A stretch of DNA of 7,409 nucleotides from JAGVPT01 sp964384415 (lineage in GTDB: Bacteria > Bacteroidota > Ignavibacteria > UBA10030 > UBA8401). Under the pieces are notes generated by a model that did no database searches, was not told the DNA's origin, and was given only the letters and a program-made list of their open reading frames with translations. The DNA lies in NCBI GenBank assembly GCA_964384415.1, contig CAYLMV010000157.1, positions 1-7,409 on the forward strand, given 5' to 3'. Numbering within the stretch: position 1 is the first letter of the stretch; each line of letters starts with the position of its first letter. A program made the position numbers and the translations under genes. This document shows positions 7,233-7,409 of this stretch, one piece after another.

Positions 7233-7365
7233 AGAAACAACACATAATGTTGCGTGTTCGAATGAATAGAGGATGGAAACAACTTGAAAGGATGAATCAA
7301 GCATTTCGACCGATTACTTAACCCTCCTTTTAATCTCAACATTAACCTTCAATTGGAGCGACGCC

Positions 7366-7409
7366 ATGGGCAAGAAAATGAGCAAGGACACGAATGCCGT
7401 GAACTGGTT
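7366..7409 (+). CDS. Start of a gene cut by the window end; possibly VOC/glyoxalase-fold protein
   Basis: An ATG at 7366 opens a frame that stays open to the last base and gives MGKKMSKDTNAVNW plus an incomplete codon beginning TT (Phe or Leu). GGAG at 7355-7358 with a 7-nt spacer is a good ribosome binding site. A second in-frame ATG at 7378 is possible but lacks its own site. The 'NAVNWF' pattern directly after a short N-terminus recalls the first beta strand of VOC-superfamily (glyoxalase/bleomycin-resistance-like) proteins, which often begin with 'INWFEIPV'. With only 14 residues visible, the existence of the gene is likely but the family is a guess. Confidence 0.6.
   Translation, partial: MGKKMSKDTNAVNW

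Noticed and set aside
7284..7320. TTGAAA as a -35 element before the last gene
   Set aside because: No acceptable -10 hexamer lies 16-18 nt downstream, so a promoter cannot be supported.
7247..7321. A 24-codon frame (MLRVRMNRGWKQ...) between the ClC gene and the last gene
   Set aside because: No Shine-Dalgarno sequence, no leader-peptide features such as codon runs with a terminator, and a composition like that of the surrounding noncoding DNA. Chance length.

Overview
The window looks like an ordinary chromosomal stretch of a mid-GC bacterium (about half G+C by eye, with AT-rich gaps). All recognisable genes are on the + strand. The desaturase subtype (third histidine box reads QNNHH), the DUF4159/DUF4175 pair, weak ribosome binding sites on some genes, and 7-nt repeats in the gaps would fit the Bacteroidota/Ignavibacteriota/Chlorobiota neighbourhood. 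That placement is inference and not firm.

Layout. 1-606: 3' part of a DUF4159 gene, cut by the window edge. 607-790: AT-rich gap with two different degenerate 7-nt repeat arrays. 791-4237: a 1148-residue membrane-anchored DUF4175-type protein with three N-terminal membrane helices, a beta-rich middle and a very long Gln/Met/Glu/Lys coiled coil. 4238-4457: gap with a perfect 10-bp inverted repeat 16 nt after the stop. 4458-5198: a membrane diiron acyl desaturase. 5183-5245: a 7-nt repeat array that supplies the last codons and stop of the desaturase. 5313-7199: a ClC-type chloride channel/transporter with two C-terminal CBS domains; its stop also lies inside a 7-nt repeat array (7184-7232). 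7366-7409: the first 14 codons of a further gene, possibly a VOC/glyoxalase-fold protein.

Functional links. The DUF4159 and DUF4175 genes probably belong together: families of this kind occur in MoxR-ATPase/DUF58/VWA (Bat-like) envelope loci, and the rest of such a locus would lie upstream of base 1. The desaturase (membrane fluidity) and the ClC protein (anion transport) are separate single genes with no evident shared pathway.

I see no new defence, mobile or biosynthetic system. The most unusual feature is the set of four 7-nt-period arrays, of three different consensus types, lying at or across gene 3' ends. Two of them contribute the stop codon of the upstream gene.
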